The notes under the pieces are model-generated. The model was not told the origin of the DNA, ran no database searches, and was given only the letters and a program-made list of their open reading frames with translations. The position numbers were made by a program, and so were the translations under genes. A stretch of DNA of 50,042 nt from Verrucomicrobiia bacterium (GTDB lineage Bacteria > Verrucomicrobiota > Verrucomicrobiia > Limisphaerales > UBA9464): positions 1 to 50,042 of the forward strand of contig JAHCBB010000034.1 of assembly GCA_019634635.1 (NCBI GenBank), given 5' to 3'. Positions 19,003 to 28,386 of the stretch are shown here, piece after piece. Numbering within the stretch: the stretch's first letter is position 1; each line of letters opens with the position of its first letter.

Positions 19003-21351
19003 TCAACGTTCCGCCTGTAGGTTGCTGTCGGGAACATCTACAATGTTCCAGCGGTCATTCTGGGGCGCTTCAAGGGACGTCGGCGCCCGACCGGGTCCCC
19101 AGTCAATGACCGTTCTACCGGCTGACGAATGCCCCAGTCCGAAATGAACCGCCGCCGGTCCCTGGGAACGAAAGCTGTCCCCGGTCAACCGCCAGCGGGA
19201 GAACTGGGTCTCACCGGAGGTCACAGTCACCCGGACCCCGGATGGCACCGATCCGCGAAACCGAAATCCGATCCAGCGGCCGACGGCTTCCAGCTCGTTT
19301 CGGTAAATCCTTAGGCGCTGACGCTGACGGGGCCACCCCTCCTGGGTCGTCACCACGAGATCGAGCCGCCCATCGAGATCCAAATCAGCAGCCACCAGAT
19401 TTCGGCAATCCTCCGGATCGGCGACCCCCAGCAGCCACGCGACCTCGGCATAATCCCCATCCTTCACCTGCAATCGGAGAATGTTGTCCTGCCAGCCGCC
19501 ATAGCTGGCCCTTGCCGCCTGACGGCGGCCTGCAGCCGTCCGGAAATAGAATTCCGCCGCCGGATCGTTGGTGGAGCCGGCAACGAACCGATCGTGCAGC
19601 CAAAACTGGCGCTCGTAGTCCACGGTCGAGGAACGGGTCTCGTGCCCGTTGGCCACCGCCAGATCCAGCCGGCCGTCATTGTCAAAATCCTCCCAGGCTC
19701 CCCCCCAACTCCATCCCGTGGCGGCCAATCCCGAAGCCCATGCTGCTGGCGCCCCACGGAGCGGACGCGCGCCGTCCGTACTTCCGAGAAACAGCCGGTT
19801 GCCCGCCGTCATCCCTACCACGGCATTCGCAGGCTCGCCAGGGACCGGACGGCGCACCCCAAGCGCGAGCAAACGGGAGGCCACAATGGAATCCATGCCG
19901 AGCATCAGCACGTCAGGATGTCCGTCGCCGTTGGCGTCGCTGACGACATGCGCCATGCCGAAGGCATGCCGGTCGGGGCCCAGGGACGGGGTCAGGTCCT
20001 CGAAGCGCCCATGCCCAGTGTTTCTCAGGAAATCCAGGCCCGCAAAATCGCTGACATTCAGCAGATCCAGGGCGCCATCACCGTCAACGTCCACGAACGA
20101 AGCACTGTAGCTGCGCCGACGCCCCACGGGACCAAGGCCCGACGCCTCCGTGGCCTCCAAAAATCGGCCCCGCCCATCGTTGAGCAGCAGATGGGAGGAG
20201 AACCCGTCCCGCGCATCGTACCACGGGGTGGGAAACTGTCCCTGCTGGTACGGAAGCTTGTACTGCACCAGCCACAAATCCACATCGCCATCCCCGTCCA
20301 CATCGCCGACGGCGATCGCCTGCGGATGCCGCAACAAGCCGGGTGCGGTCCAACCCTGCCGCCAATCGGGTTCCGTACGTCCGTCGAAGGCCGCGGCCCA
20401 GCGGAGCCCGGTCGCACCGGCGATCACCAGGTCCTCGCGGCCGTCGCCATCCACGTCGGCAAGGACGGCGGCTTGGATCCGCTCCTCAGGCACGCCGGCG
20501 ACCTCCTTGCGGTCGAATGGTGCGGACGACGCCTGTCCTGTGCCGTTCCACCAGACGGAAGCGGCTCCAACCATCAGCAGTTCCGGGCGTCCGTCGCCAT
20601 CAAGATCCCGAATGATCAGCGGATCATTGAACCGGGTGGACTCCGGTGGAAGATCCGCTTCCAGCCACAAACGAAACGGTGGCGGGCCCAAACGATGGAG
20701 CACGGTGAGGCGATCCACGCGAAGGCTGGTAACTTCCGCGATGCCCGAATCGCTCGATGTCCAGGTCACGGTGGCCTCGAGATCAAGCGTTGCCCGTTGC
20801 TCCGGCTTCAACCGCTCCAGCCGGGCTCCAATCCAAATGTGGGACCGGGCGTGCTGCCCGCGGCCAGCCGTCTGGTGGGACCTCAGAGCCCACCGCGTCC
20901 CCCGAATCTCCCATCCGGCGGCCGCCCACCCTTCAATCCAATCCCGCCAGTCCAGGCGGTCGAGCGTCTTGCCGGCACCGGGCGCCTGTCGGACACGCCA
21001 AATGCCGTGGGGCAGCGCCTCGGGGATTCCGATGTCCAGAAGGGAAACCTGCTCCAGCGAAATATCCTGCAGAATGCGCCAGTCGTTGGTCGCCGCATTC
21101 AGCGAATCCCAGATCTGGTGAAGCACGTCCTCGAATCGCTGGGCTTCAATTTCAGGCGCCCACAGTCCCCGGGCCACCGCCTGCTCCCGTTCCTCGATGG
21201 CGAGATACTGGCGGGCGATCGCCTCGGCTGCTTCCGCCGGGCTGCGGGGCCCGAGTGCGCCCGAGGTCCGGTGGCCGCTGCGACGCATCCATAGGGCCAG
21301 TGCGAGTGCAGTCGCCAGTGCTCCCAGCAGCCATGGAAAACGTCCGCGCAT
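19003..21351 (-). CDS. FG-GAP/VCBS repeat protein with ASPIC/UnbV C-terminal domain
   Basis: A 782-residue protein with an N-terminal hydrophobic anchor or signal (residues 5-21, PWLLGALATALALALW). From about residue 250 it has repeated calcium-binding-like segments of the form DxDGDGxxDL, for example DLDGDGRPEL, DVDGDGREDL, DVDGDGDVDLW, DVDGDGALDLL and DFDNDGRLDL, as in integrin-like FG-GAP propellers. The last ~100 residues match the ASPIC/UnbV domain that often follows such repeats (FRGSVPSGVRVTV and a final VHFGLG). It is likely an exported or surface propeller protein that binds calcium; a ligand cannot be inferred. It is convergent with ftsH. Confidence 0.85.
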   Translation of the reverse strand: MRGRFPWLLGALATALALALWMRRSGHRTSGALGPRSPAEAAEAIARQYLAIEEREQAVARGLWAPEIEAQRFEDVLHQIWDSLNAATNDWRILQDISLEQVSLLDIGIPEALPHGIWRVRQAPGAGKTLDRLDWRDWIEGWAAAGWEIRGTRWALRSHQTAGRGQHARSHIWIGARLERLKPEQRATLDLEATVTWTSSDSGIAEVTSLRVDRLTVLHRLGPPPFRLWLEADLPPESTRFNDPLIIRDLDGDGRPELLMVGAASVWWNGTGQASSAPFDRKEVAGVPEERIQAAVLADVDGDGREDLVIAGATGLRWAAAFDGRTEPDWRQGWTAPGLLRHPQAIAVGDVDGDGDVDLWLVQYKLPYQQGQFPTPWYDARDGFSSHLLLNDGRGRFLEATEASGLGPVGRRRSYSASFVDVDGDGALDLLNVSDFAGLDFLRNTGHGRFEDLTPSLGPDRHAFGMAHVVSDANGDGHPDVLMLGMDSIVASRLLALGVRRPVPGEPANAVVGMTAGNRLFLGSTDGARPLRGAPAAWASGLAATGWSWGGAWEDFDNDGRLDLAVANGHETRSSTVDYERQFWLHDRFVAGSTNDPAAEFYFRTAAGRRQAARASYGGWQDNILRLQVKDGDYAEVAWLLGVADPEDCRNLVAADLDLDGRLDLVVTTQEGWPRQRQRLRIYRNELEAVGRWIGFRFRGSVPSGVRVTVTSGETQFSRWRLTGDSFRSQGPAAVHFGLGHSSAGRTVIDWGPGRAPTSLEAPQNDRWNIVDVPDSNLQAER

Positions 21352-21369
21352 CGTTCACCACAGGACGGG

Positions 21370-21876
21370 CTACAGACTCCGCAGGAGCGTGGCCATTTCC
21401 AACGCGGTGCGCGCGGCCTCGAGGCCCCGGCCGGTTTCCGGATCCAGACAACGGGCGGTCGCCTGCTCCTCGGAGGCGACGCTCAGCACCTGATGCACCA
21501 TCGGAACCCCGGTATCCACCGCCAGGCGCATCAGTGCGTCGCTGACGGCGTCACCGATGTGCTGCGCGTGCAACGTTTCCCCCTGCCACACGACTCCGAG
21601 GCACACGACCGCGTCGGGCCGGCCCCGGGTCCGACGGGCGACCGCGCCCGCCACCACCGGGATTTCCCAGGCGCCGGGAACGCGCAACACCTCGGGATCG
21701 GGCGCCCCCGCGCGATTCAGCGAGGACAATGTGGCGTTGAGCAGACCGTCCACAAACCGCGGATGATACCGCGATGCGATCACGGTGAACCGGCAGCCGA
21801 CACCGGATGGCAGGGGATCCTCGATACTTGGGGTCAACACGCACCCAATCTGCCCAAAAGCCTTGCAGGCCGCCAT
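21370..21876 (-). CDS. ribH: 6,7-dimethyl-8-ribityllumazine synthase
   Basis: RibH condenses 5-amino-6-ribitylamino-uracil with dihydroxybutanone phosphate in the penultimate step of riboflavin synthesis. The 168-residue protein starts at the ATG at 21876; the frame continues open far upstream but without homology. The SRYHPRFVDGLLNA substrate loop, LRVPGAWEIPVVAG, CLGVVWQGETLHAQHI (the position of the catalytic histidine) and a final AARTALEMATLL are family signatures. The usual catalytic-loop histidine that follows GE-T-x-H is present. It is followed 18 bp later by the FG-GAP gene on the same strand; no other riboflavin gene is in the window. Confidence 0.9.
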   Translation of the reverse strand: MAACKAFGQIGCVLTPSIEDPLPSGVGCRFTVIASRYHPRFVDGLLNATLSSLNRAGAPDPEVLRVPGAWEIPVVAGAVARRTRGRPDAVVCLGVVWQGETLHAQHIGDAVSDALMRLAVDTGVPMVHQVLSVASEEQATARCLDPETGRGLEAARTALEMATLLRSL

Positions 21877-22209
21877 CCGGGACTGAGGCCGGCCGGGAAG
21901 GCATCGAGCCGCTCTCACCCGCGGGTGGGGCTGGCCCCGGGTCGCGTTCCCGTGGCCCCCGGACTCCCCGTTGGACGGACGGCCCCTGGGGCCACTTGCC
22001 CCACCGCGTCGCACCTCGGCTCCGCTCCCGGTGGGGCAACGCTCCGCGGAGCCGTCCGCGTGCGAAGTCTCCACCAGCCCGACTCCGAGTTGTGCGGACG
22101 GCAGGAACCTCACCCCACCGCGCGGGGGCCTCACCGTTCCGCTAAAGGGTCCTCTGAGGTCTGCACTTCCGCCGTGGCTTCGGGGGTTGCTGACGCTACC
22201 CTTTCCGCG
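21877..22209. other. Intergenic region between divergent ribH and ABC exporter, with strong inverted repeats
   Basis: This 333-bp gap carries three perfect stems: TTGCCCCACCG (21996-22006) with CGGTGGGGCAA (22029-22039); GCCGTCCGC (22051-22059) with GCGGACGGC (22094-22102); and CGGTGGGG (22029-22036) with CCCCACCG (22113-22120). The first and third are mutually exclusive. I do not recognise an FMN riboswitch or other known RNA on either strand. It may hold a divergent promoter, but no clear -35/-10 pair is visible. Confidence 0.4.
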
Positions 22210-22902
22210 ATGTCGGACACTGAATCCGGTCCCCTCCTTGCCCTGCATGAGGTGAGCAAGTCGTACCCGGGTGCGACCCCGGTCCCCGTGCTCCGCAGCG
22301 CCAGCCTGGTCATCGGACATGGCGAGAGCCTTGCGATTCTGGGCCCAAGCGGCAGTGGCAAAAGCACGGTCCTCAACCTTCTGGGAACCCTGGACCGGCC
22401 GGATTCCGGATCCGTGCTGATGGAAGGACGCGACCTGCAGCCGTTTGGGGCGCGGGAGCTCGCGCGCATCCGGAACCGCCAGATCGGCTTCGTCTTCCAG
22501 AACCACCATCTCCTGCCGCAGTGCACCGTTCTGGAGAACGTCCTCCTACCCGCACTCGCGGAGGCGACGTCCGTGGACTCCGGAGCTGAGGATCGTGCCC
22601 GACGCTGGCTCGACCGGGTGGGATTGGCGGGGCGGCTGGAACATCGTCCGGGCCAGCTCAGCGGCGGTGAGCGTCAGCGGACGGCCGTGGTGCGGGCCCT
22701 CATCAATCAGCCGCGCATTCTCCTCGCCGATGAGCCGACCGGGGCCCTGGATCGCGCCAGCGCGGGCACCCTGGGGGACCTGTTGGTGGAGTTGAACCGG
22801 GAGGACGGCGTCGCACTGGTGGTTGTGACCCACAGCACCGAGCTCGCCGCCAGAATGGGGCGGATCGTGGATCTGCTCGATGGAAAGCTGGTGCCCCGAT
22901 GA
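22210..22902 (+). CDS. ABC transporter ATP-binding protein, MacB/LolD type
   Basis: A 230-residue ATPase starting at the ATG at 22210. Walker A GPSGSGKST is at residues 45-53, the Q-loop is FVFQNHHLLPQ, the signature LSGGERQR, and Walker B ILLADEPTGALD. HHLLPQCTVLENV and ADEPTGALD are characteristic of the LolD/MacB subfamily, which powers FtsX-type permeases in lipoprotein release or efflux rather than substrate import. It overlaps the permease gene by 4 bp (ATGA), so the two are translationally coupled and should form one complex. Confidence 0.9.
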   Translation: MSDTESGPLLALHEVSKSYPGATPVPVLRSASLVIGHGESLAILGPSGSGKSTVLNLLGTLDRPDSGSVLMEGRDLQPFGARELARIRNRQIGFVFQNHHLLPQCTVLENVLLPALAEATSVDSGAEDRARRWLDRVGLAGRLEHRPGQLSGGERQRTAVVRALINQPRILLADEPTGALDRASAGTLGDLLVELNREDGVALVVVTHSTELAARMGRIVDLLDGKLVPR

Positions 22903-25900
22903 CCCGCCGCCGCCTGGCCCTTCGTTCGCTGCAGCATCACTGGCGCTCCCATGCCGGGGTGCTCGCCGGCGCCATCATCGCCGCCGCGGTGCTGGTCGGG
23001 GCGCTTGCCGTCGGCGATTCGGTCCGTGGCAGCCTCGCGGACCGTGTCCGCGAGCGCCTCGGACACCGCATCGCCACCGCGCTTTCACTGAACGACCGAT
23101 TTGTCACCGCAGCGCTTTCTGAACGGATCAACGCGAGCAACCCGGCGATCAGCGTCTTGGGGCGGAGCTTGCCATTTGCTTCGAATCCGGCGACCGCCGG
23201 GATTCTGACCCTTCCCGGCACGATGACGCGTCAGGACGGAACCGCGCGCGCCAATCGGGTGCAAGTCCTTGAAGTAAGCAGTGAGTTTGAGCGGATATTT
23301 TCGCTCGGTGGGGGGGGCGCTTCCATATTCGAGACCGGAGCTGATGAGGTCTGGCTTGGGGAGCCCCTGGCCCGCCAGTTGAAGGTGACCCCGGGCGATG
23401 CGGTGGTGTTGCGCATTCACAAGCCGTCGGCGCTGTCACGGGATGCAGTCATCACCCCGCGGGACGACCAGAGTGTGGCGCTCCGATTCCGAGTGGGACG
23501 CATTTTGCCGGCATCCGAAGGCGGAGTCTTCGGATTGCAGGCAAATCAGGTCGCTCCGCTGAATGCGTTCGTTCCGCCGGGAACCCTCGCAAAGGCTGCG
23601 GACCTCGACGGGCGGGTGAATCTGTTGGTCGGTCGTCAACTGTTTCGTTGGGTACGCTCCACGAGTTCGGAACGCTTGGTTCAACGGTGGAGCGCCCTCC
23701 GGGAGCATGGCTTTCAAGCCTGGAAATGGCCGATGACGGAGACCACCCGAGCCATGCCGCCCGAAGCCCAGACGGCGCGCATGGACGAACTCCTGAGCGA
23801 GCACTGGCAATTGGCCGATGCGGAACTGGCAATCCGTGTCTGGAAGCCGGTGGCAGATCAACCCGGTTTCGTCGAGTTGACATCCCGCCGGATCTTCCTG
23901 GATCCGCCCGCTGTTTCCACCGCCCTTGCACCCAACATCTCAGAGGGGCCGGTGCCCGTGCTGACTTACCTTGTCAATTCCCTCGAGTCAGGCGATCGCC
24001 TGACCCCGTATTCCATGGTGACCGCGGCGGGCCCTCCCTACAGCCCGGCCGACCTGGCCGACGATGAAATCGTGGTTTCAGAGTGGTTGGCCGGGGATCT
24101 CGGGCTGGAGATTGGAGATTCGCTGCGTCTCACCTATTACCGGGCTGATTCCGGACCCCGGCTCGTCGAGCACACGAATCGGTTCAGGGTTCGGAGTATC
24201 GTGCCGATGACGGGGGTGCATGCCGACCGAACGTTGATGCCGGAATTCCCCGGCTTGGCGAAGGCGGAGAGCACACGGGACTGGGACGCGGGCTTTGACC
24301 TCGTGCACACCATCCGGGACAAGGATGAAGCGTATTGGAAGGAGTGGCGTGGTGCGCCCAAGGCCTTCGTCAACCCCGAGACCGGCCGGCGCCTCTGGGC
24401 GAACCGATTTGGAAACCTGACCGCAATACGCTGGCCGGTTGACGGCAATGCCGATCCCGACGAGGTCGCGGCGGGGATCCAGGCACGGCTTGAGGGAGCT
24501 CTGTCCCCACGGGATTTTGGCATCGTCTGGCAGCCGGTGGCCGCGCAGGGCCTAAGCGCGGCGGCATCGGGGCAGGATTTTGGCGGGTTGTTCCTGGGCT
24601 TCAGTTTTTTCCTCATCCTTTCGGCGCTGCTGCTCACCTCGATGCTCTTTTTGTTCGCCCTGGAGCGTCGGGCGGGCGAGGTCGGACTCCTGCTGGCAGT
24701 GGGCTGGACCCCTGCGGGTGTCCGGCGGCTGTTGTTGCGCGAAGGATTGATGCTCGCAGGCCTTGGAACGGTGCTTGGAATCGTCGGAGGCATCTACTAC
24801 GCGCGCGCGATTCTCACCGGACTCAACACCCTGTGGCGGGACGCCGTCGCCGGCGGCGGGCTGACCTTTCACCTCACCCCCGCATCACTCGTGATCGGCG
24901 CGCTCCTCGCCTTCGGCACTGCGGCCGTGACGCTGACGCTGGCGTTGCGGGGCCAGGCCCGCCTGCCAGCACGTCATCTCCTTGAGGACACGGCATCGGA
25001 TCTGGCAGGGGCCGAAGGGGCCAAATGCCGGTCGGCCCGCCCTGCCCTTCCCATCGGGATGGCCGCAGCGGCGTTCGGACTTTGCGCCTGGGGTTTCCTG
25101 GGATCGGAGCGGCACCAGCCGGCGGCCTTCTTTGGAGCGGGCGCCGCCGCGCTGGCAGCGGGAGCGCTTGGGCTGCGATACCGGCTACGCATGGTCCGCC
25201 CGTCCGGCCGGGTCGTCCGCACCCGGATGGGGTTGGCGCTCCGGGGCATCTCCAGACGCCCTTCCCGTTCCCTGGCCACCGTCCTGCTGCTGGCCAGTGC
25301 CTCGTTTCTGCTGGTCGTGGTGGCCGCCAGCCGGTTGGACGCGCGACGTGACGCCTCCAAGCGGAGCGCCGGGACCGGGGGATTCGCGTTTTGGGGTGAA
25401 AGCAGCCTTCCGATCGTCGCGGACCTCGACAGTCGAAAAGGCCGCGAATCCTTTGGCCTGGACGAGGGCCTGATGGAGGCCGTGACCTTTGTTCCGTTCC
25501 GGGTTCGCGAGGGCGACGATGCCAGCTGCCTCAACCTCAACCGGGCCCAGCAGCCCCGGTTGTTGGGAGTGGATCCCGAACCGCTTTCCCGTCGCCAGGC
25601 GTTCACCTTCACGGCGTCCCTGCCGGCACCCAATGGCGCCACCGGCTGGGACCTGCTGGCGGCTTCGTGGGCGGACGCCCCGGATGGCATTCCAGTCCTC
25701 CCCGCCATCGGCGATGCCAACTCCATTCAATGGGCGCTTGGCCGGAAGGTCGGCGACACGCTGGACTATCTTGACGACCGGGGACGTCCGTTCCGCGTCC
25801 GCATCGTCGGCGCGGTGGCCAACTCGGTCCTGCAGGGAAGCCTCATCATTCCCGAATCCGGGTTTGTGGAACGGTTTCCCACGGAATCCGGCCACCGGGT

Positions 25901-26411
25901 CTTCCTGGTGGATGCCCCCGCCGATCGCACGTCCGAAATCGCAGCCGACCTTTCACGCGCGTTTTCCGACGTCGGTCTGGAACTGACGCCGGCCGCGGTG
26001 CGGCTGGATCGCTTCAACGCGGTGCAGAACACCTACCTCAACACGTTCCAGATGCTGGGCGGCCTGGGCCTTTTACTGGGCAGTGTCGGGCTGGGTGTCG
26101 TGGTCCTGCGCAATGTGCAGGAACGTCGTGGGGAACTGGCTCTCATGAAGGCCGTCGGGTTTGACGATCCCCCGCTTCGCCGCATGGTGCTTTCCGAACA
26201 CGCCATCCTGCTGGGGCTTGGCATTGTCCTTGGGGTGGCGGCAGCGGTGCTCGCGATCCTGCCGTCGGTCTTGCGCCCCGGTACCGAAATTCCGTGGTTT
26301 TCGCTGGCCCTGACCTTCTTCCTGGTGGGGGCAAACGGTCTGTTCTGGACCTGGCTGGCGACCCGGCAGGCGTTGCGCCGGGATCTCCTGACAGGCCTGC
26401 GGGAGCTCTAA
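22899..26411 (+). CDS. ABC transporter permease with two FtsX domains
   Basis: The 1,170-residue inner-membrane protein has an N-terminal helix (residues 18-38), a large periplasmic domain, an FtsX core starting near residue 560 (FFLILSALLLTSMLFLFALERRAGE), a second membrane block around 750-830, another periplasmic domain and a final FtsX core near 1045-1160 (LERRGE-like VQERRGELALMKAVGF). It resembles the large duplicated MacB/FtsX permeases (YbbP-like) that use mechanotransmission to move lipoproteins, peptides or toxins at the outer face of the membrane. It is coupled to the ATPase just upstream. The natural substrate is unknown. Confidence 0.85.
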   Translation: MTRRRLALRSLQHHWRSHAGVLAGAIIAAAVLVGALAVGDSVRGSLADRVRERLGHRIATALSLNDRFVTAALSERINASNPAISVLGRSLPFASNPATAGILTLPGTMTRQDGTARANRVQVLEVSSEFERIFSLGGGGASIFETGADEVWLGEPLARQLKVTPGDAVVLRIHKPSALSRDAVITPRDDQSVALRFRVGRILPASEGGVFGLQANQVAPLNAFVPPGTLAKAADLDGRVNLLVGRQLFRWVRSTSSERLVQRWSALREHGFQAWKWPMTETTRAMPPEAQTARMDELLSEHWQLADAELAIRVWKPVADQPGFVELTSRRIFLDPPAVSTALAPNISEGPVPVLTYLVNSLESGDRLTPYSMVTAAGPPYSPADLADDEIVVSEWLAGDLGLEIGDSLRLTYYRADSGPRLVEHTNRFRVRSIVPMTGVHADRTLMPEFPGLAKAESTRDWDAGFDLVHTIRDKDEAYWKEWRGAPKAFVNPETGRRLWANRFGNLTAIRWPVDGNADPDEVAAGIQARLEGALSPRDFGIVWQPVAAQGLSAAASGQDFGGLFLGFSFFLILSALLLTSMLFLFALERRAGEVGLLLAVGWTPAGVRRLLLREGLMLAGLGTVLGIVGGIYYARAILTGLNTLWRDAVAGGGLTFHLTPASLVIGALLAFGTAAVTLTLALRGQARLPARHLLEDTASDLAGAEGAKCRSARPALPIGMAAAAFGLCAWGFLGSERHQPAAFFGAGAAALAAGALGLRYRLRMVRPSGRVVRTRMGLALRGISRRPSRSLATVLLLASASFLLVVVAASRLDARRDASKRSAGTGGFAFWGESSLPIVADLDSRKGRESFGLDEGLMEAVTFVPFRVREGDDASCLNLNRAQQPRLLGVDPEPLSRRQAFTFTASLPAPNGATGWDLLAASWADAPDGIPVLPAIGDANSIQWALGRKVGDTLDYLDDRGRPFRVRIVGAVANSVLQGSLIIPESGFVERFPTESGHRVFLVDAPADRTSEIAADLSRAFSDVGLELTPAAVRLDRFNAVQNTYLNTFQMLGGLGLLLGSVGLGVVVLRNVQERRGELALMKAVGFDDPPLRRMVLSEHAILLGLGIVLGVAAAVLAILPSVLRPGTEIPWFSLALTFFLVGANGLFWTWLATRQALRRDLLTGLREL

Positions 26412-26432
26412 TTTTTGGAGGTCCCCGGGCGA

Positions 26433-27917
26433 CTACTCTCCAGAGCTGATCGGCAGTCCGGTCACAAACTTGACCACCCGGTCTTCGAGGATGCTGTAGA
26501 ACGGATTGTAGCGAAGCCGAAGCTGGGCTCCCGGCGGCACCAGCAACAGCCCGTTCTCGCCGCGAAGCGCAAGGTCTCCCAACTGCATGCGCCCCGGTTC
26601 CGCCCCCGACCCGTCGCCGTAAACGGGGTCCCATGGAGGGATGGGCAGCGCGACGTGGGACAACGACATGAGCCCCGGCGGCCATCGGAAAGGCACGGCC
26701 TGCTCCGTCACATGGGTCTCGCCAGCCGCGCGGAACAGGAGTCGCACCTGGTCGGAATCCGGCCCTTCGGTGGTCAGGAGACGGACCGAAAATGGCGCGG
26801 TCCGATCTTCCATCAGGCGTTGGGTGAACCCCTCGGGATGGGCAATCATCAACGAAGTCGCCACCGCGGTGCGCCGGATGTCGAAGAGCACCAGCTCATG
26901 CCCTTCCGGCGCGAGCCGGCGGAACAGTCGGTCCACAATGGCCGTGGGCACGATGGTCGAGTCCACGACGGACTGAAACGCCAGGACCGGGGGCATGCCG
27001 GCAACTCCTGCGCCGTGATCGAGCCGGGCCAGCCGATCCTGAATCCGCCGGGTCAGCCGGTACACTTGTTCGCCTGCGTTGATTGGAAACGAGTTGTACT
27101 TGTACGGATCGTATTCGGGTCCGATGTCCGTCCAGGCGGCCTTCTCCATCCCTGGAAGGCGGCTGAGACCTCGAATCAGGGGTGCCAGAGCCGCAGCCGG
27201 GCTCACCCCGATCGCCGGCGAAAGGAGCACCAATCCATCGGCGGCCGGCAGGGTCTCCCCTTCCAGTCGGGCCAGGGCATACTCGATCGCGAGTGCGGCT
27301 CCGTTGGAGTAGCCGACGAGGACCAGGGGCAGGTTGGTGCCCAACCGTTCCCGCAGGTGCCGCGCCGCCAGCCGTGTCGCCCCGGCAAAGTCCTCCATGG
27401 TTGCGCGGGTCAGGCTCGCGGGTGCGGTGCCGTGTCCTGGAAGCCGCAGACCCATCACCAGGAAACCCTCGCCGGCGAGCCGCTGCCCCAGGGCGCGCAG
27501 GCTGTACGGACCGTCCGAAAGCCCGTGGAGCAGCAGGACCCCGCCCCGCGGATTGCTGGGTCCCAGAACAAAAGTCCGGTTCCAGTTGGTGCCGCCGCGT
27601 GCCGGGTCAGCACCCGATCCCGTCCAGTAGCGACTCCACCGTTCCTGCTCCTTGGGAGGCGTCCGGTCGGTCACCTCGCGCATCAACTCGGAGAACAGAC
27701 GCTCCTCCTGGGCAAGATACCCGTTGAAGTTGGTCGCCGACCTGGAACTGCTGACGCGGTACTCCTCAGATAGCGCGGCTGTGTGCCAGGGCTTCAGATC
27801 CGGACGGCCCCGCAAATACCGCACGTATCCGAAAACGCCCACCACCAGGACACCGAGTGCGCCGTAGGCGAACGCTAGGGCCGCATGTTTAAGGAGCCGC
27901 CTGATCGTGATCGCCAT
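26433..27917 (-). CDS. Membrane-anchored alpha/beta hydrolase
   Basis: About 494 residues from the ATG at 27917 (an alternative ATG is at 27938). An N-terminal transmembrane helix (ALAFAYGALGVLVVGVFGYV) anchors the protein. The hydrolase fold shows the oxyanion segment LLLHGLSDGPYS, LRLPGHGTAP, and the nucleophile elbow GYSNGAA near residue 200. A later Asp and His should complete the triad (FQSVVDSTI and GHELVLFD regions). It is a serine esterase or lipase-like enzyme acting at the membrane; the substrate is unknown. It converges on the ABC permease gene with 21 bp between the stops. Confidence 0.8.
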   Translation of the reverse strand: MAITIRRLLKHAALAFAYGALGVLVVGVFGYVRYLRGRPDLKPWHTAALSEEYRVSSSRSATNFNGYLAQEERLFSELMREVTDRTPPKEQERWSRYWTGSGADPARGGTNWNRTFVLGPSNPRGGVLLLHGLSDGPYSLRALGQRLAGEGFLVMGLRLPGHGTAPASLTRATMEDFAGATRLAARHLRERLGTNLPLVLVGYSNGAALAIEYALARLEGETLPAADGLVLLSPAIGVSPAAALAPLIRGLSRLPGMEKAAWTDIGPEYDPYKYNSFPINAGEQVYRLTRRIQDRLARLDHGAGVAGMPPVLAFQSVVDSTIVPTAIVDRLFRRLAPEGHELVLFDIRRTAVATSLMIAHPEGFTQRLMEDRTAPFSVRLLTTEGPDSDQVRLLFRAAGETHVTEQAVPFRWPPGLMSLSHVALPIPPWDPVYGDGSGAEPGRMQLGDLALRGENGLLLVPPGAQLRLRYNPFYSILEDRVVKFVTGLPISSGE

Positions 27918-28386
27918 GCTTGGAGAGGCTACCCTCAAGTCCGGATGAAATCAGCAGCGGCGGTGCACCGCCGACCCGATTTCAGGCACCGGCCCGTTCC
28001 TGACGGGAGCATTGGGCCGTAATTGCCCAGAGCCCACGGCCTCAAGGTCATGTGCCAACGTCGCACCCCGAGCCGTCAACGGTGTGGAACATTCGGGATG
28101 AGAAATGGGTTTTAAGGGCTCGTGGTGGGCCTATGCGGCCCGTAGAGAAGTCCCCGAACCCAAAGGGGTGCTTCCCGAGCTTGCGCCAGTTTCCATCGGG
28201 GTGGCGGCACGCTGGCGGGTCAGTGATGCGGGGGCTGTGGGATGTCGTGCCCCATGGTTGCCCTTCACTCGGGCCAATTCGATCAACTCCGCACCTGCGG
28301 GCACTCCGCCCATGATGCCATGTCGCTACGCATGCAGCCCGAGCAGGGGGCGTGGGCTGCTTTGGAGAGCCTGCCGGTCCAGCTGA
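27918..28386. other. Non-coding region before the mobile-DNA island
   Basis: About 470 bp with no recognisable gene. A perfect 16-bp palindrome CGGCGGTGCACCGCCG is at 27958-27973, 41 bp upstream of the hydrolase start, and might be an operator. The stretch from about 28085 on is probably debris at the edge of the transposase fragment. Confidence 0.4.

Noticed and set aside
21877..22209. FMN riboswitch upstream of ribH
   Set aside because: The conserved AGGGC-GGGTGAAA-type core is absent on the ribH strand; only generic stems are present.
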